Assembly: GCF_000756385.1 (NCBI RefSeq)
Contig: NZ_JNFC01000021.1
Coordinates: 1-59,995 of the forward strand
DNA length: 59,995 nt
Direction: 5' to 3'
From: Sphingopyxis sp. LC363
GTDB taxonomy: Bacteria; Pseudomonadota; Alphaproteobacteria; Sphingomonadales; Sphingomonadaceae
The notes under the pieces are model-generated. The model was given only the letters and a program-made list of their open reading frames with translations. It had not been told where the DNA came from and searched no databases. The position numbers were made by a program, and so were the translations under genes. This document shows positions 19,547-27,731 of the stretch, piece by piece (within the stretch, counting starts at the first letter, position 1; every line of letters starts with the position of its first letter).

Positions 19547-19719
19547 ACTTCTTCAACCTCCTGCAATCGCTCGACGAGCTGCTGTGGTTCGGTTTTTTGC
19601 AGACCGCCTGGTTCAACCAGCATCTGAAATGCGGGCGGCTCAAAGCGTTCGGCCACGCGTCGCGCGCGATGGCCGAGAGCCTCGCCGCGATGCTCCTGCT
19701 GTCGAGTTTGTTCAGCTAG
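19543..19719 (+). CDS. Small unknown protein, last gene of dxs operon
   Basis: 58 aa: an amphipathic/hydrophobic protein beginning [20 protein letters not shown] and ending in LAAMLLLSSLFS. Its ATG overlaps the previous stop by four bases (ATGA), which supports real translation. No family is recognised; a membrane-associated peptide is plausible. Its TAG stop shares the palindrome CTAG (19716-19719) with the stop of the thioesterase gene on the opposite strand. Confidence 0.55.
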   Translation: MNFFNLLQSLDELLWFGFLQTAWFNQHLKCGRLKAFGHASRAMAESLAAMLLLSSLFS

Positions 19720-20150
19720 CCGACCGGGACGATCGTCGCCTGCGCGATCGCGCAGCGGCGCGGTTCTTCGCCGTCGCTTTCGGCCCAGACGTCGGCGCGC
19801 ACGATCGCCTGCCGCTTGCCCGCCTTGACCACGCTGCCCTTCGCGCGCAGCCGGCTGCCTTGCGCGGGGGCGAGGAAGTTGATCGTATAGCTGCCGGTGA
19901 CGACGTCGCCGATCACGCTCGACGCCGCCCAGGCGCAGGCATTGTCGGCCATCAGCCCGACGATCGCGCCATGCGCATAGCCGTGATGCTGGGTCATGTC
20001 GGGGCGCAGCGCGAGCAGCAATTCGGACTCGCCATCGAAGCAGCGCAGCGGTTCGACGCCGAGGAAGGCGGTGAAGCCCGAGGCGTCGACCGCGACGCTT
20101 TTCATATAGGCGACGGCTTCGTCGTTATTGGCGAATCGGTGGCCGCGCAT
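19716..20150 (-). CDS. PaaI-family hotdog-fold thioesterase
   Basis: 144 aa. The hotdog-fold core has HHGYAHGAIVGLMADNACAW, containing the conserved HG and the acidic catalytic-region residue, followed by GSYTINFLAPAQGSRLRAKG and VVKAGKRQAIVRADVW. Such proteins hydrolyse acyl- or phenylacetyl-type CoA thioesters; the substrate here is unknown. It is divergent from an HxlR regulator, with two related inverted repeats in the shared 79-base control region, so it is the likely target of that regulator. It ends tail-to-tail with the dxs operon within CTAG. Confidence 0.85.
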   Translation of the reverse strand: MRGHRFANNDEAVAYMKSVAVDASGFTAFLGVEPLRCFDGESELLLALRPDMTQHHGYAHGAIVGLMADNACAWAASSVIGDVVTGSYTINFLAPAQGSRLRAKGSVVKAGKRQAIVRADVWAESDGEEPRRCAIAQATIVPVG

Positions 20151-20166
20151 GGGAGAGCATCCTATT

Positions 20167-20183
20167 AGTCTGTAACGCAGACT
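20167..20183. promoter_or_regulatory. Inverted repeat AGTCTG-N5-CAGACT (operator site 1)
   Basis: Perfect six-base arms lie between the thioesterase and HxlR genes, 17 bases upstream of the thioesterase start. The half-site AGTCT recurs in the second repeat at 20211-20229, which suggests that one dimeric regulator binds both. Confidence 0.6.
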
Positions 20184-20210
20184 TTATCGCCGGTTGCGCC
20201 GCATGGCGTC

Positions 20211-20229
20211 AAGTCTTAAATCCAGACTT
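20211..20229. promoter_or_regulatory. Inverted repeat AAGTCT-N7-AGACTT (operator site 2)
   Basis: Perfect six-base arms end directly before the HxlR ATG at 20230. It shares the AGTCT/AGACT half-sites with site 1, centred 45 bases away. Binding here would block transcription or translation start of the regulator itself, consistent with autoregulation. Confidence 0.6.
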
Positions 20230-20580
20230 ATGAAGGACTATGTGCCCTCGCGTTCGCCCTGCGCCGTCGGCCGCGCGTCGCGGCTGCTCGGCGACCGCTG
20301 GGTGCTGCTGATCCTGCGCGAAGCGTTTCTGGGGATCGATCGCTTCGAGGATTTCCTCGGCCGGCTCGACATTTCGCGCGCCGCGCTGACCTCGCGGCTC
20401 GGCTGGATGGTCGCGGCCGGGGTCCTCGAACGCGTGCCGCCCGAGGGCAAGCGCGCGCTGTACCGCCTCACGCCCGCGGGCGAGGCCCTGCGCCCCACCT
20501 ATGACGCGATCAAGGCGTGGGGAGATATATGGCTGCCGCGCGCAGGAGAGGCGATGGGCGATGGAGACATGTCGATCTGA
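20230..20580 (+). CDS. HxlR-family winged-helix transcriptional regulator
   Basis: 116 aa. HxlR family features: a Cys near the N-terminus (SRSPCAVGRASRLLGDRWVLLILRE), a winged helix with FEDFLGRLDISRAALTSRL, and the wing VPPEGKRALYRLTPAG. Many HxlR proteins sense electrophiles through that Cys (residue 10 here). Start 20230 is preferred over an in-frame ATG at 20194 because it gives the standard N-terminus; it places the gene start right after an inverted repeat. It probably controls itself and the divergent thioesterase. Confidence 0.88.
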   Translation: MKDYVPSRSPCAVGRASRLLGDRWVLLILREAFLGIDRFEDFLGRLDISRAALTSRLGWMVAAGVLERVPPEGKRALYRLTPAGEALRPTYDAIKAWGDIWLPRAGEAMGDGDMSI

Positions 20581-20608
20581 GGTCGGGTTCGACCGGAAGG
20601 CGCCGTTG

Positions 20609-20876
20609 ATCCTCCCTGTGCCGCAGGCATGGGGAGGTGGCAGCGCCCTTCGACTGCCTTGCAGGCGCTCAGGATAAACTGCGCCTTCGGCGCAGCGCTG
20701 ACGGAGGGGCCATGGCGCGAGGTTGCCGCCCCTCCACCTTCGCATGCGGCGCCTCGCGGGAAGCAACGCGCCCCGCGCGTTGCTTTTACCCCGCTCGCTC
20801 CCCCTCCCCATCGCTGCGCGACAGGGAGGATAGATTCCCCGCCGTCATCCCCGACTTGATCCGGGATGACGAAGTT
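20609..20876. repeat. Composite palindromic repeat block
   Basis: This non-coding gap of about 308 bases holds several repeats. GATCCTCCCTGTGCCGCAGGCATGGGGAGG is answered by the inverted CCCCATCGCTGCGCGACAGGGAGGAT at 20806-20831. A 29-base unit at 20646-20674 (CCTTCGACTGCCTTGCAGGC core) is identical to the insert in the tautomerase gene near 50168. A TCATCCCCGACTTGATCCGGGATGACG palindrome lies at 20843-20870. No gene is seen. Confidence 0.75.
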
Positions 20877-20888
20877 GGGTTGAACGCC

Positions 20889-21308
20889 TTACGCGCCCGG
20901 AATCGCCGCCTGCGCGTCGCGGCCGTCGCCTTCGGGGGCGGCGAGGATGTCGCGGACGACAAGGCCCTTGTCGACGACCTGCGTGCCGGGGCTGCCGACT
21001 GCGCTGCGGATGCCGGGGTCGGCGCGCTGGCCGTCGGCGGCGCCGATGATCTGCGTCTCGCTCGCGCTGCGCGGCGCGGCGCCGCCGAAGAGCGCGCGCA
21101 GCGTCTGTTCGGCGGTCGATTCGCCGCCGGGGCGTGCGGTGCCCGGCGCGGGCGGGGTCAGCGCGAAATCGGGCGGCACGACGAGCGGCGCCTGACGCGA
21201 CACCATCATCTCGTCGGGGCGGTCGCGGCTGAACAGGCTGTTCGACCCGCAGGCCGACAGGGTGATGGCAAATATCGAGGCTGCCAGGATGGCGGTGGTC
21301 CGGTTCAC
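20889..21308 (-). CDS. DUF3035 (BamF-like) lipoprotein
   Basis: 139 aa. The signal peptide has lipobox LSAC (Cys20). The DUF3035 core is RPDEMMVSRQAPLVVPPDFALTPP. DUF3035 lipoproteins are alphaproteobacterial outer-membrane lipoproteins reported as BAM-complex subunit BamF. The Pro/Ala/Gly-rich remainder is low complexity. It is transcribed after lspA with 25 bases between the genes; LspA, the signal peptidase that would process it, is encoded directly upstream. Confidence 0.8.
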   Translation of the reverse strand: MNRTTAILAASIFAITLSACGSNSLFSRDRPDEMMVSRQAPLVVPPDFALTPPAPGTARPGGESTAEQTLRALFGGAAPRSASETQIIGAADGQRADPGIRSAVGSPGTQVVDKGLVVRDILAAPEGDGRDAQAAIPGA

Positions 21309-21333
21309 GTCAAAAAACTCCTATGCGCCCCGT

Positions 21334-21855
21334 TTACTCGGCGGACGGCGTGGCGTCCGCGGCTGGGGCCTTTTCGCCCAAGAGCAGCGCGCGCGCAACC
21401 AGCAAAAGCACGCCGAGCGTGATGCACGCATCGGCGACGTTGAAGATCATGAAGGGGCGGAAATCGCCGAAATGCAGGTCGGCGAAGTCGACGACATAGC
21501 CGAAGCGCACGCGGTCGACGATATTGCCGAGCGCGCCGCCGAGGATCATCGCGAGCGCGATCACATCGCCCTTTGCCTGTTCGCGCGTCATCCAGAAGGC
21601 GACCGCGGCGGCGACGATCCCGGTCACCGCGACGAGCGTCCAGCGCGTCGTGTCGGTGCAGCTCGCGAACATCGACAGCGAAATGCCGCAGTTTTCGGCC
21701 CAGGTCAGGTTGAAAAAGCTGGTGAGCTCGATCTGCCCCTTGGGTTCGAGCGACAGCGGGACGGTCACGACCCACTTGGTGATCTGGTCGAGGATGAAGG
21801 CGACCGCGGCGAAAATCAGACCGAAGCGCAGATAGGGCGAACGTGTGCTGCTCAT
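21334..21855 (-). CDS. lspA: Lipoprotein signal peptidase II
   Basis: 173 aa inner-membrane aspartyl peptidase that cleaves prolipoprotein signal peptides. It has four hydrophobic helices. The catalytic aspartates are Asp114 in NIVDR and Asp142 in FNVADA, and the DQITKW motif lies at about residues 23-28. The ATG at 21855 is chosen because it overlaps the ileS stop (ATGA) and starts just before the first helix; the open frame upstream is antisense-free but lies inside ileS. The order ileS-lspA is widely conserved. Confidence 0.95.
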   Translation of the reverse strand: MSSTRSPYLRFGLIFAAVAFILDQITKWVVTVPLSLEPKGQIELTSFFNLTWAENCGISLSMFASCTDTTRWTLVAVTGIVAAAVAFWMTREQAKGDVIALAMILGGALGNIVDRVRFGYVVDFADLHFGDFRPFMIFNVADACITLGVLLLVARALLLGEKAPAADATPSAE

Positions 21856-24800
21856 GCCGAGGTCAATACCGTGTCGCAGCGATTGCACAAGCTGCCGTCG
21901 GTTTCGACCTCGGGCAAGTGGCGCCAGCAGCGGCCGCATTTGTGGTTGGTGGTGGGGGTGACCGCAATGCCTTCGATGCTTTGATCTTGGCGAACGGTCC
22001 CGCTGATAAAGATTTCGGCCAGCTCGATATCGCTATGATCACCGGCGGCAACTGGAGTGTCCCCACCTAATACGACTTCCGCCTCTAGGCTTGAGCGTAC
22101 GATCTTTTCGCGCCGCAGCGGCTCAATCGCTTCCGTAACCTGCGCACGGGCGGCCCGGACTCGCCCCCATTTTTGTTCGATATAGTTGGCGCCATCCAAA
22201 TCCTTCGCGCCAGCATCCTCTTCAGGAAGGGTAGGAAGCACTGGCCATTCGAGCAGATGCACGCTGCCCGCTTCCGGATAGCGCGTCCCCCACACCTCTT
22301 CGCTGGTGAACACCAGCACCGGCGCGGCGTAGCGGATCAGGGCGTGGAAAAGGATGTCGAGCACGCTGCGATAGGCACGGCGCGTGTCGGTGCCGAGCGG
22401 CGCGGCGGGGCCGAGGTCGCAGTAGAGGACGTCCTTGCGGATGTCGAAATAGAAGGCCGACAGGTCCTCGTTGCAGAAATCGGCGAGCAGGCGCGTGTAG
22501 CTGTTATAGTCGAAGTCATCGACCGCGCGGGCCATCTTCGCATCGAGATCGGCGAGCAGGCTGAGCATGTAGCGTTCGAGCTCGGGCATCGCCGCGACGT
22601 CGGTGATGCGTTCCTCTTCGGTAAAGCCGTCGAGTGCGCCCAAAAGATAGCGGAAGCTGTTGCGCAGCTTGCGATATTGGTCGGCGACGCCGGCAAGGAT
22701 TTCCTTGCCGATGCGGTGATCCTCGGTGAAGTCCACGCTCAGCGCCCAGAGGCGGAGGATGTCGGCGCCATAGTCGCGCATCAGGTCGATCGGGCTGATC
22801 GTGTTGCCGAGCGACTTCGACATTTTGAAGCCCTTGGCGTCCATCGTGAAGCCGTGCGTCAGCACCGCCTTGTACGGCGCCTGTCCGCGCGTGCCGCAGC
22901 TTTCCAGCAGCGACGACTGGAACCAGCCGCGATGCTGGTCGCTGCCCTCGAGATAGAGGTCGGCGCTGTGGGTGCCGCCGTCGTGGCGGACGAGCGCGGG
23001 CCATTTGCCGCTCTCCAGTACGAAGGCGTGGGTGCAGCCCGAATCGAACCAGACGTCGAGAATGTCGGTGATGCGCTCGTAATCGGCGGCGTTGTACGCG
23101 TCGCCGAGATATTCCTGCGCGCGCGCGTCCGACCATGCATCGACGCCACCCTCGCGCACCGCCGCGACGATGCGGTCGTTGACGAGCGGGTCGTTCAGAT
23201 ATTGCCCGGTCTTGCGGTCGACGAACAGCGTGATCGGCACGCCCCACGCGCGCTGGCGGCTGAGCACCCAGTCGGGGCGGTCCTTGACCATGCTGCCGAT
23301 GCGGTTTCGGCCCTTTTCGGGGACGAAGCGGGTGCGGTCGATCGCGTGCATCGCGGCCTGCCGCAAGGTCGGGGCGTCGCACAGGCCTTCCTCGGCCGGG
23401 TTGATCGCGCCGCCTTCGCTTTCCCAGCGCTGCTCGCGCGGCGCCTTGGGCTCGATGTGGGTCATGACCTTGTCCATCGGCACGAACCATTGCGGGGTGC
23501 AGCGATAGATGACCTTGGCTTTCGAGCGCCAGCTGTGGGGGTAGCTGTGCTTATAGTCGGCACTGGCGGCGAGCAGCGCGCCGGCGTCGCGAAGGTCGGT
23601 GCAGATCGGGCCGTCGGGGGCGTTGAACTTGGGGTTGATCACGGATCCCTGGCCGCCGAGCCAGCCCCAGTCTTCGCGATATTTGCCGTCGCCCTCGACC
23701 GCGAACACAGGGTCGAGCCCGTTCGCCTTGCACAGGTCGAAATCATCCTCGCCATGGTCGGGCGACATATGGACGAGCCCGGTGCCGCTGTCGGTGGTGA
23801 CGAAATTGCCCGCGAGGAAAGGGCGCGGACGCGCGAAGAAGCCGCCGAGCGCGTGCATCGGGTGGCGCGCGATGGTGCCTGCGAGGTCGGAGCCTTTAAT
23901 AGTGCCAACTTCCTCAACTGGCCCTTCGACCGCGTAGGAGCGGGGTTGTTCGGGCACCTCACCCAGAATTTCTGAAAGGGAGGGTGATTGTCCGCAACGC
24001 ACGAGGAATGCCTGATACAGTTCTTCGGCTACGAGGCACCGTTTGCCGTGCGCGACGACCAGCCGATATTCGATCTCCGGCCCATAGGCCAAAGCCTGGT
24101 TGACCGGGATCGTCCACGGCGTCGTCGTCCAGATCACCGCATAAGCGCCGACCAGTTCGGCGATCGGGCTCTCCGTGATCTCGAACGCGACGTCGATCTG
24201 GGTCGAGACGATATCCTCATATTCGACCTCGGCCTCGGCGAGCGCGGTCTTTTCGACCGGCGACCACATCACCGGCTTGGCGCCGCGATAGAGCATGTCG
24301 TTCGCGGCGAATTTGAGCAGTTCGCGCACGATGGTGGCCTCGGCCGCATAATCCATCGTCAGATACGGATGGTCCCAGTCGCCGCCGATGCCGAGGCGCT
24401 TCAGTTGTTCCCTTTGGGTGTCGACCCAGTGCTGCGCATAGGCGCGGCACTCGGCGCGGAATTCCTCGACCGGAACCTCGTCCTTGTTGAGCTTTTTCTT
24501 GCGATACTGCTCCTCGACCTTCCACTCGATCGGCAGGCCGTGGCAGTCCCAGCCGGGCACATAGGGCGAATCCTTGCCCTTCAGCGTCTGGGTGCGGACG
24601 ACCATGTCCTTGAGGATATGGTTGAGTGCATGGCCGATGTGCATGTCGCCATTGGCATAGGGCGGGCCGTCATGGAGGATGAACTGGTCGCGGCCCTTGC
24701 GCGACGCGCGAATCTGCCCCTCGAGATCGCCCTCGAGCCATTTCGCCAGAATCAGCGGTTCCTTCTGCGGCAGGCCGGCCTTCATCGGGAAGTCGGTCTT

Positions 24801-24857
24801 GGGCAGGAAGACGGTGTCGCGGTAGTCGCGCTGCTCGGTTGCGGGCGTATCGGTCAT
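21852..24857 (-). CDS. ileS: Isoleucyl-tRNA synthetase
   Basis: 1001 aa class I synthetase. HIGH lies at residues 73-76, KMSKS appears in KGFKMSKSLGN, an editing domain lies between them, and the C-terminal zinc finger has CGRCW and CNRC. It charges tRNA-Ile. Two internal stretches have markedly lower GC and different codon choice than the rest: about 23880-24060 in the editing domain region and about 21960-22250 near the C-terminus. They remain in frame, so the gene is intact but mosaic in composition. It is followed by lspA with a four-base overlap and preceded by ribF. Confidence 0.97.
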   Translation of the reverse strand: MTDTPATEQRDYRDTVFLPKTDFPMKAGLPQKEPLILAKWLEGDLEGQIRASRKGRDQFILHDGPPYANGDMHIGHALNHILKDMVVRTQTLKGKDSPYVPGWDCHGLPIEWKVEEQYRKKKLNKDEVPVEEFRAECRAYAQHWVDTQREQLKRLGIGGDWDHPYLTMDYAAEATIVRELLKFAANDMLYRGAKPVMWSPVEKTALAEAEVEYEDIVSTQIDVAFEITESPIAELVGAYAVIWTTTPWTIPVNQALAYGPEIEYRLVVAHGKRCLVAEELYQAFLVRCGQSPSLSEILGEVPEQPRSYAVEGPVEEVGTIKGSDLAGTIARHPMHALGGFFARPRPFLAGNFVTTDSGTGLVHMSPDHGEDDFDLCKANGLDPVFAVEGDGKYREDWGWLGGQGSVINPKFNAPDGPICTDLRDAGALLAASADYKHSYPHSWRSKAKVIYRCTPQWFVPMDKVMTHIEPKAPREQRWESEGGAINPAEEGLCDAPTLRQAAMHAIDRTRFVPEKGRNRIGSMVKDRPDWVLSRQRAWGVPITLFVDRKTGQYLNDPLVNDRIVAAVREGGVDAWSDARAQEYLGDAYNAADYERITDILDVWFDSGCTHAFVLESGKWPALVRHDGGTHSADLYLEGSDQHRGWFQSSLLESCGTRGQAPYKAVLTHGFTMDAKGFKMSKSLGNTISPIDLMRDYGADILRLWALSVDFTEDHRIGKEILAGVADQYRKLRNSFRYLLGALDGFTEEERITDVAAMPELERYMLSLLADLDAKMARAVDDFDYNSYTRLLADFCNEDLSAFYFDIRKDVLYCDLGPAAPLGTDTRRAYRSVLDILFHALIRYAAPVLVFTSEEVWGTRYPEAGSVHLLEWPVLPTLPEEDAGAKDLDGANYIEQKWGRVRAARAQVTEAIEPLRREKIVRSSLEAEVVLGGDTPVAAGDHSDIELAEIFISGTVRQDQSIEGIAVTPTTNHKCGRCWRHLPEVETDGSLCNRCDTVLTSA

Positions 24858-24929
24858 GGTGCGCGGCGCTTAGCGCAGATTCGGGCGGGAGCAAAGCTTA
24901 TGGGCGCAAGACGTGACTCCCGCCCATTC

Positions 24930-25003
24930 GTCATTCCGGACTTGATCCGGAATCCATCCCAGCCTCGCTGCATGGACCCCGGATCAAGTCCGGGGTGACG
25001 AAC
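24930..25003. repeat. REP-like palindromes (GATCAAGTCCGG family)
   Basis: CGTCATTCCGGACTTGATCC at 24930 and the inverted GGATCAAGTCCGGGGTGACG ending at 25001 flank AATCCATCCCAGCC and TGCATGGACCCC. The same words recur near 20843 and 58955. It occupies the ribF-ileS gap. Confidence 0.8.
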
Positions 25004-25007
25004 AAAA

Positions 25008-25937
25008 TCACACGTCCTCGAGCCGCGCTTTCGCCGCGTCGCAATCGGCCGCGATCTGCGCCATCAACGCGTCCATGCTGTCGAACTTCGCCTCGGGCCG
25101 GATGAAGGCATGGAAGGCGACGTCGATTTCCTGCCCATAGAGATCCTCGGCGAAGTCGAAGAAATGCGGTTCGAGCAACTCCTTCGGCGGGTCGAAGCTC
25201 GGACGGATGCCGAGGTTCGCGGCGCCCTTCAGCATGCGTCCGTCGGCAAGCCGGCCGGTGACGGCGTAGATGCCGTAGCGCGGGCGCAGATATTGCCCCA
25301 TTTCGATATTTGCGGTCGGGAAACCGAGCAGGCGGCCGTTCTTGTCGCCGTGCTGGACGGTGCCGCGCACCGTGAAGGGACGCGTGAGCAGGCGCGTCGC
25401 GGTTTCGCAGTCGCCCCCCTGCAGCGCCTCGCGAATGCGGCTCGACGAAATGACTTCCACCGCATCGTCGACCGGCGCAACCATTTCGGTGAAGAAGCCG
25501 AGGCGGCGCGCATGGTCGGCGAGCGTGACGACATTGCCGCCGCGGCCCTTGCCGAAGACGAAGTCGGCGCCGGTGACGACCCCCGCGGCGCCATAGCGAT
25601 CGAGCAAAAGCCCGGTGATGAAATCCTCTGCCGTCGTGCCCGCGAGCGCGGCGTCGAAGGGGAGGACGAGCATCGCATCGGCGCCCGCGGCGGCGAACTG
25701 TTCCTGCCTTTGGTCGAGCGTCGTCAGGCGAAAGGGCGGGACGTCGGGTTTGAAGAAGCGCACCGGATGCGGGTCGAAGGTCGCGACGATCGCGGGAAGT
25801 CCCTCGTCCTTCGCATGATGGACCGCGCGGCCGACGACCGCCTGATGCCCGGCGTGAAAGCCGTCGAAATTGCCGAGCGCAATCACCCCGCCGCGCAAGG
25901 CCCCCTCGATGCGCTGGTGGCCGTCGAGGCGGATCAC
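25008..25937 (-). CDS. ribF: Bifunctional riboflavin kinase / FAD synthetase
   Basis: 309 aa. The N-terminal FAD synthetase nucleotidyltransferase domain has GNFDGFHAGHQAV (about residues 22-34) and VISSSRIREALQGG. The C-terminal flavokinase domain has GRLLGFPTANI and YGIYAVTG, plus the HFFDFAEDLYGQ segment. It converts riboflavin to FMN and then FAD. It lies upstream of ileS and lspA in the common ribF-ileS-lspA order, separated from each neighbour by REP-like palindromes. Confidence 0.96.
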   Translation of the reverse strand: MIRLDGHQRIEGALRGGVIALGNFDGFHAGHQAVVGRAVHHAKDEGLPAIVATFDPHPVRFFKPDVPPFRLTTLDQRQEQFAAAGADAMLVLPFDAALAGTTAEDFITGLLLDRYGAAGVVTGADFVFGKGRGGNVVTLADHARRLGFFTEMVAPVDDAVEVISSSRIREALQGGDCETATRLLTRPFTVRGTVQHGDKNGRLLGFPTANIEMGQYLRPRYGIYAVTGRLADGRMLKGAANLGIRPSFDPPKELLEPHFFDFAEDLYGQEIDVAFHAFIRPEAKFDSMDALMAQIAADCDAAKARLEDV

Positions 25938-25954
25938 AAGCCCACCTCTCTCCG

Positions 25955-26041
25955 TTTGTGCTGAGCTTGTCGAAGCACCGTTCTTTCTTCTTTCGAGGTT
26001 GAAAGAAAGAACGGCCCTTCGACAAGCTCAGGGCAAACGGT
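25955..26041. repeat. Long REP-like inverted repeat, sibling of 3459-3543
   Basis: CCGTTTGTGCTGAGCTTGTC-type left arm, then GCACCGTTCTTTC, a short loop, and the complementary GAAAGAACGGCCCTTCGACA arm ending CTCAGGGCAAACGG. It is near-identical to the structure after the META lipoprotein gene and lies between the dipeptidase and ribF genes. Confidence 0.85.
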
Positions 26042-26055
26042 TTTTGAGGTAGGGG

Positions 26056-27237
26056 TCATGGCGTAGGCGGAGTCTGCGGAACAAGCCCCGCCTTGAGCAC
26101 GCGGACCGCGTTGCCGCCCATGACGGCGCGGATTTCGTCGTCGGAAAAGCCCGCGTCGATCAGCGCCTGCGTGACCTGAACGAGCTTCGACGTGTCGAAG
26201 CGCACCGTGGTGGCGCCGTCATAATCGCTGCCGAGCGCGACATGCCGGACGCCGACGAGATCGCGGACATGCTTCATCGCTTTCGCGATGCTCGCGGGCG
26301 AGGTGTCGCAGACCGCGGCGTCCCAATAGCCGATGCCGATCAGCCCGCCGGTCGCGGCGACGCCCCTGATCTGCTCGTCGGAAAGGTTGCGGTTGACCTT
26401 GCACGTCGCCTGCACCCCGCCGTGGCTCGACACCACCGGGCGGTGCGCTATTGCGAGGATGTCGGCGACGCAGGCGGCCGAGCAATGCGCGATGTCGACG
26501 ATCATGCCCTTCGCCTCCATCGTTTCGACGACCTGCCGGCCGAGGGGCGTGAGCCCGCCCTTTTTCAGTCCGTGCATCGACCCCGCGAGGTCGTTGTCGA
26601 AGAAATGGGTGAGCCCTGCCATGCGGAAGCCGGCGGCGTAGAGCTTGTCCAAGTTGGCGAGCCTGCCTTCGAGGACGTGCAGCCCCTCAATGCTGAGCAT
26701 CGCGCCGACGGGCAGCGCATTGCCGCCGCGCGCGGCGAGCAACGTGTCGATATCCTCGGGCGCATCGACCGCGCGCAGCTCGCCCGCCGAATCGGCGACG
26801 GCGCGGTGGAGCTTTTCGGCGTGCCACAGCGAGCGTTCGAGCAGCGAGTTCCAGGTGCGGATTGGCTGGAGCTGCGCGATCACGAGGCTGGTTATATTGT
26901 CGGTGTCCCCGCTATTCGCGTCGTAATTCTGCCCCTTGGGCGACTTGGTCGTGCTGGCGAGGATTTGCAGCGCGACATTGCCGTCCTCGAGCCGCGGCAG
27001 GTCCATATGGCCGCGTGTCGCGCGGTCGAGGATGCTGCGCTTCCACAGCAACGTATCGCTGTGCAGGTCGACGATCGTCAGCGTCCGGTGCAGGGCCTTG
27101 GCGCGTTCGCTGACCGTCGGCAGCGGCTTGCCGTCGATCTGGTTCGTGCTGCGCTCGATCATCCCGGGGGCAAGCGCGAAGAAGGCGAGCGCCGCGAGCG
27201 CAACAACGAGCAATATGCCGATCAGCCAGCGACGCAT
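26056..27237 (-). CDS. Membrane dipeptidase (peptidase M19 family)
   Basis: 393 aa. An N-terminal membrane anchor or signal (about residues 4-23) precedes a zinc-dependent renal-dipeptidase-type domain. Ligands are visible as VDLHSDT (His59, Asp61), ML-SIEGLH, IVDIAHCS, VVSSHGG and GSDYDG. It would hydrolyse dipeptides or related beta-lactam-like bonds outside the cytoplasm. The start is set at 27237, where the anchor begins; the frame continues upstream through folA but that part is a shadow. It follows folA after two bases, so co-translation is likely. Confidence 0.9.
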   Translation of the reverse strand: MRRWLIGILLVVALAALAFFALAPGMIERSTNQIDGKPLPTVSERAKALHRTLTIVDLHSDTLLWKRSILDRATRGHMDLPRLEDGNVALQILASTTKSPKGQNYDANSGDTDNITSLVIAQLQPIRTWNSLLERSLWHAEKLHRAVADSAGELRAVDAPEDIDTLLAARGGNALPVGAMLSIEGLHVLEGRLANLDKLYAAGFRMAGLTHFFDNDLAGSMHGLKKGGLTPLGRQVVETMEAKGMIVDIAHCSAACVADILAIAHRPVVSSHGGVQATCKVNRNLSDEQIRGVAATGGLIGIGYWDAAVCDTSPASIAKAMKHVRDLVGVRHVALGSDYDGATTVRFDTSKLVQVTQALIDAGFSDDEIRAVMGGNAVRVLKAGLVPQTPPTP

Positions 27238-27239
27238 GC

Positions 27240-27731
27240 CTATTTCCTTGTCAGCGTGACGAAACTGTAGGCCGGACGGCCTGCCTCGTCGGCCGGATGG
27301 TCCTCGCGCGCCGTCTCGCGCCAGTCTGCGGCGGGGGGGTAATCGATGCTCGCGTCGCCTTTCGGTTCGAGCGCGACCTCGGTCAGCTCGATGCGGTCGG
27401 CGAGCGGAAGGAAAAGCCGGTAGATTTCGGCGCCGCCGATCACCATCACATGCGGCGCGTTGGCAAGCCTCAGCGCCTCCTCGATCGTGCCGACCGGCTC
27501 GGCGCCTTCGTCCTGCCATTCGGGATCGCGCGTGATGACGATGTGGCGGCGGCCTTCGAGAATCGCAGGCAGGCTGTCGAAGGTCTTGCGCCCCATGATC
27601 ATCGGGCGGCCCATGGTGAGCTGCTTGAAGCGGCGAAGGTCGGCGGGCAGGTGCCACGCCATCTTGCCGCCGGCGCCGATCACGCCATTGGCCGCGCGGG
27701 CGAGGATTAGCGTAATCTCGGGGCGATTCAT
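27240..27731 (-). CDS. folA: Dihydrofolate reductase
   Basis: 163 aa. It reduces dihydrofolate to tetrahydrofolate with NADPH. Family motifs: GVIGAGGKMAWHLPADLRRF, MGRKTFDSL, and VIGGAEIYRLFLP. The ATG at 27731 overlaps the purK stop by four bases (ATGA) and gives the standard N-terminus; upstream extension would run through purK. Folate supply next to the purine genes purE/purK is metabolically sensible because purine synthesis consumes formyl-tetrahydrofolate. Confidence 0.96.
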   Translation of the reverse strand: MNRPEITLILARAANGVIGAGGKMAWHLPADLRRFKQLTMGRPMIMGRKTFDSLPAILEGRRHIVITRDPEWQDEGAEPVGTIEEALRLANAPHVMVIGGAEIYRLFLPLADRIELTEVALEPKGDASIDYPPAADWRETAREDHPADEAGRPAYSFVTLTRK

